Notes under the pieces: model-generated | Databases searched by the model: none | What the model saw: only the letters and a program-made list of their open reading frames with translations | Told to the model about the DNA's origin: nothing | Origin: Verrucomicrobia bacterium UBA3750 | Lineage (GTDB): Bacteria; Verrucomicrobiota; Kiritimatiellia; RFP12; UBA1067 | DNA length: 13,223 bases | Direction: 5' to 3' | Assembly: GCA_002371755.1 (NCBI GenBank) | Contig: DFGM01000090.1 | Coordinates: 1 to 13,223, forward strand | Shown here: piece after piece, positions 12,551-13,223 of the stretch | Numbering within the stretch: position 1 is the stretch's first letter | Layout: every line of letters begins with the position of its first letter | Position numbers and translations under genes: made by a program

Positions 12551-12613
12551 GGGAACGGGCATCTCGCCCGTTCAAACCGCGTATGCCCTCAAACGGGCGG
12601 GACGCCCGTTCCC
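12551..12613. repeat. REP-like pair of inverted palindromes
   Basis: The first palindrome, 12553-12573, has GAACGGGC and GCCCGTTC around a 5-base loop. The second, 12592-12610, has AACGGGC and GCCCGTT around a 5-base loop. The reverse complement of the second plus flank (12591-12613) matches the first (12551-12573) at 19-20 of 23 positions, differing mainly in the loop, so they are two copies facing opposite ways, about 17 bases apart. The outer arms (12551-12560 with 12604-12613) also pair over 10 bp. This is the layout of bacterial REP/BIME elements, and it lies just 3' of the DUF4143 gene. Confidence 0.65.
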
Positions 12614-12630
12614 ATTCCGCTTCCAAACTC

Positions 12631-13223
12631 TCAGTTCATGAGTGCAGCGGAAGACAATGCATCCAATAGCTCGTCATTCCACAGTTTTTCGACAAACTCC
12701 CGAGCGGGCAGGATGTCTATGCCGTCAACGTGCGCGGCTTTCGGTTCGCGGCAGACGATGATGCGCCTGTCGAAACGTCCTTCTTCTGAAATAGCCTTCA
12801 GATTCCTCAAGTCGTGATTGTCGATGTGATCCGCGCTTTTTGCCTCAATTGCGGCGTTCCCGACGACAAAATCAACTTCGACGCCCGCAGGCGTCCTCCA
12901 ATACGCAATCTCGCCGTCGCGGACTCTTGCATCAAGATAACACCTCAGCTCATGATGCACCCACGTCTCGAAAAGATGTCCGTATTCGGGGGATCCCGGA
13001 GTAGTCTCGCGCCTGCGCGAAAGGCGGCGGGCAACACCAGAATCGAAGAGATAGAATTTCGAAGTCTCGACCGTCTTTCGCCTTGCGCCCCGCTTCCATA
13101 CCGGCACCTCGTCCGCCAGCAGCGTTTCCTTGAGAATCCTGAAATACTCCTGCACCGTCGATCGCGGAACCTGCGCATCGCGCGAAATGGCCGAGTAGTC
13201 GATCTGTTCGCCGTTGGTGCACG
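12631..13223 (-). CDS. DUF4143-type ATPase, C-terminal part (5' end outside window)
   Basis: The frame is open to the right edge (197 codons) and ends with TGA at 12631-12633. The first visible residues (GEQIDYSAISRDAQVPRSTV, then QEYFRILKETLLADEVPVWK) and FYLFDSGVARRL are characteristic of the linker and start of the DUF4143 region of the large AAA+-ATPase/DUF4143 family. The later part has a nuclease-like core: GHLFETWVHHELR, IAYWRTPAGVEVDFVVG and IEAKSA, i.e. an E-xD-xEAK arrangement. The N-terminal Walker A/B ATPase domain would lie beyond the edge. The role of these proteins is poorly defined; they are common in variable numbers and move between genomes. A start at 13155 would cut through the domain and is not real. 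Confidence 0.9.
   Translation of the reverse strand, partial: CTNGEQIDYSAISRDAQVPRSTVQEYFRILKETLLADEVPVWKRGARRKTVETSKFYLFDSGVARRLSRRRETTPGSPEYGHLFETWVHHELRCYLDARVRDGEIAYWRTPAGVEVDFVVGNAAIEAKSADHIDNHDLRNLKAISEEGRFDRRIIVCREPKAAHVDGIDILPAREFVEKLWNDELLDALSSAALMN

Overview
The window reads as chromosomal DNA of a Gram-negative-type bacterium, fairly G+C-rich by eye. My best guess is the Verrucomicrobiota/Kiritimatiellota/Lentisphaerota group. The reasons are a XylR-type hybrid regulator (sugar-binding domain fused to an AraC DNA-binding domain) divergent from a secreted DUF5107 protein, a LA_2272-like surface-repeat protein, a phosphatidylethanolamine pathway, and REP-like palindromes. This assignment is inference; there is no rRNA or tRNA to anchor it.

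Layout. Positions 1-721 (minus) hold the 5' part of a secreted DUF5107 carbohydrate-associated protein. A 120-bp divergent promoter region with a 22-bp tandem direct repeat separates it from the XylR-like regulator (842-1984, plus). azlC-azlD (2053-2948, plus) encode a two-part branched-chain amino acid exporter. Everything after 2980 is on the minus strand. Read in transcription order from the right edge, it holds: a DUF4143 ATPase (cut by the edge); a lipoprotein flavodoxin, prs and pth as one operon; luxS alone; infC, psd and pssA as one operon; then a secreted repeat protein, parB, a glutaminyl-cyclase-like M28 peptidase and an unrecognised 522-aa protein as one operon ending at 2980.

Functionally the minus strand mixes housekeeping (PRPP synthesis, peptidyl-tRNA recycling, translation initiation, PE synthesis, chromosome partition, AI-2/methyl cycle) with envelope proteins. 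Many junctions are tight (ATGA or GTGA overlaps at prs/pth, infC/psd and M28/522-aa), which implies translational coupling. Several promoters share an extended -10 of the form TGRTAWAMT (R = G or A), and the two plus-strand ones lie so close to the start codon that their mRNAs should be almost leaderless. infC lacks ATG at its homologous N-terminus and most likely starts on ATC.

The only gene-free stretch over 300 bases is about 12290-12630. It holds the flavodoxin leader and promoter, an 8-bp GC-rich hairpin, a 7-bp hairpin and a pair of inverted REP-like palindromes. A 158-base gap before luxS contains a compact potential three-way-junction fold. I saw no intrinsic terminator with a proper T-tract, no tRNA or rRNA, no CRISPR and no insertion sequence. 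The most novel items are the 522-aa protein in the parB operon, the three-way-junction element, and the regulator's tandem operator; none is proven to be a new system.
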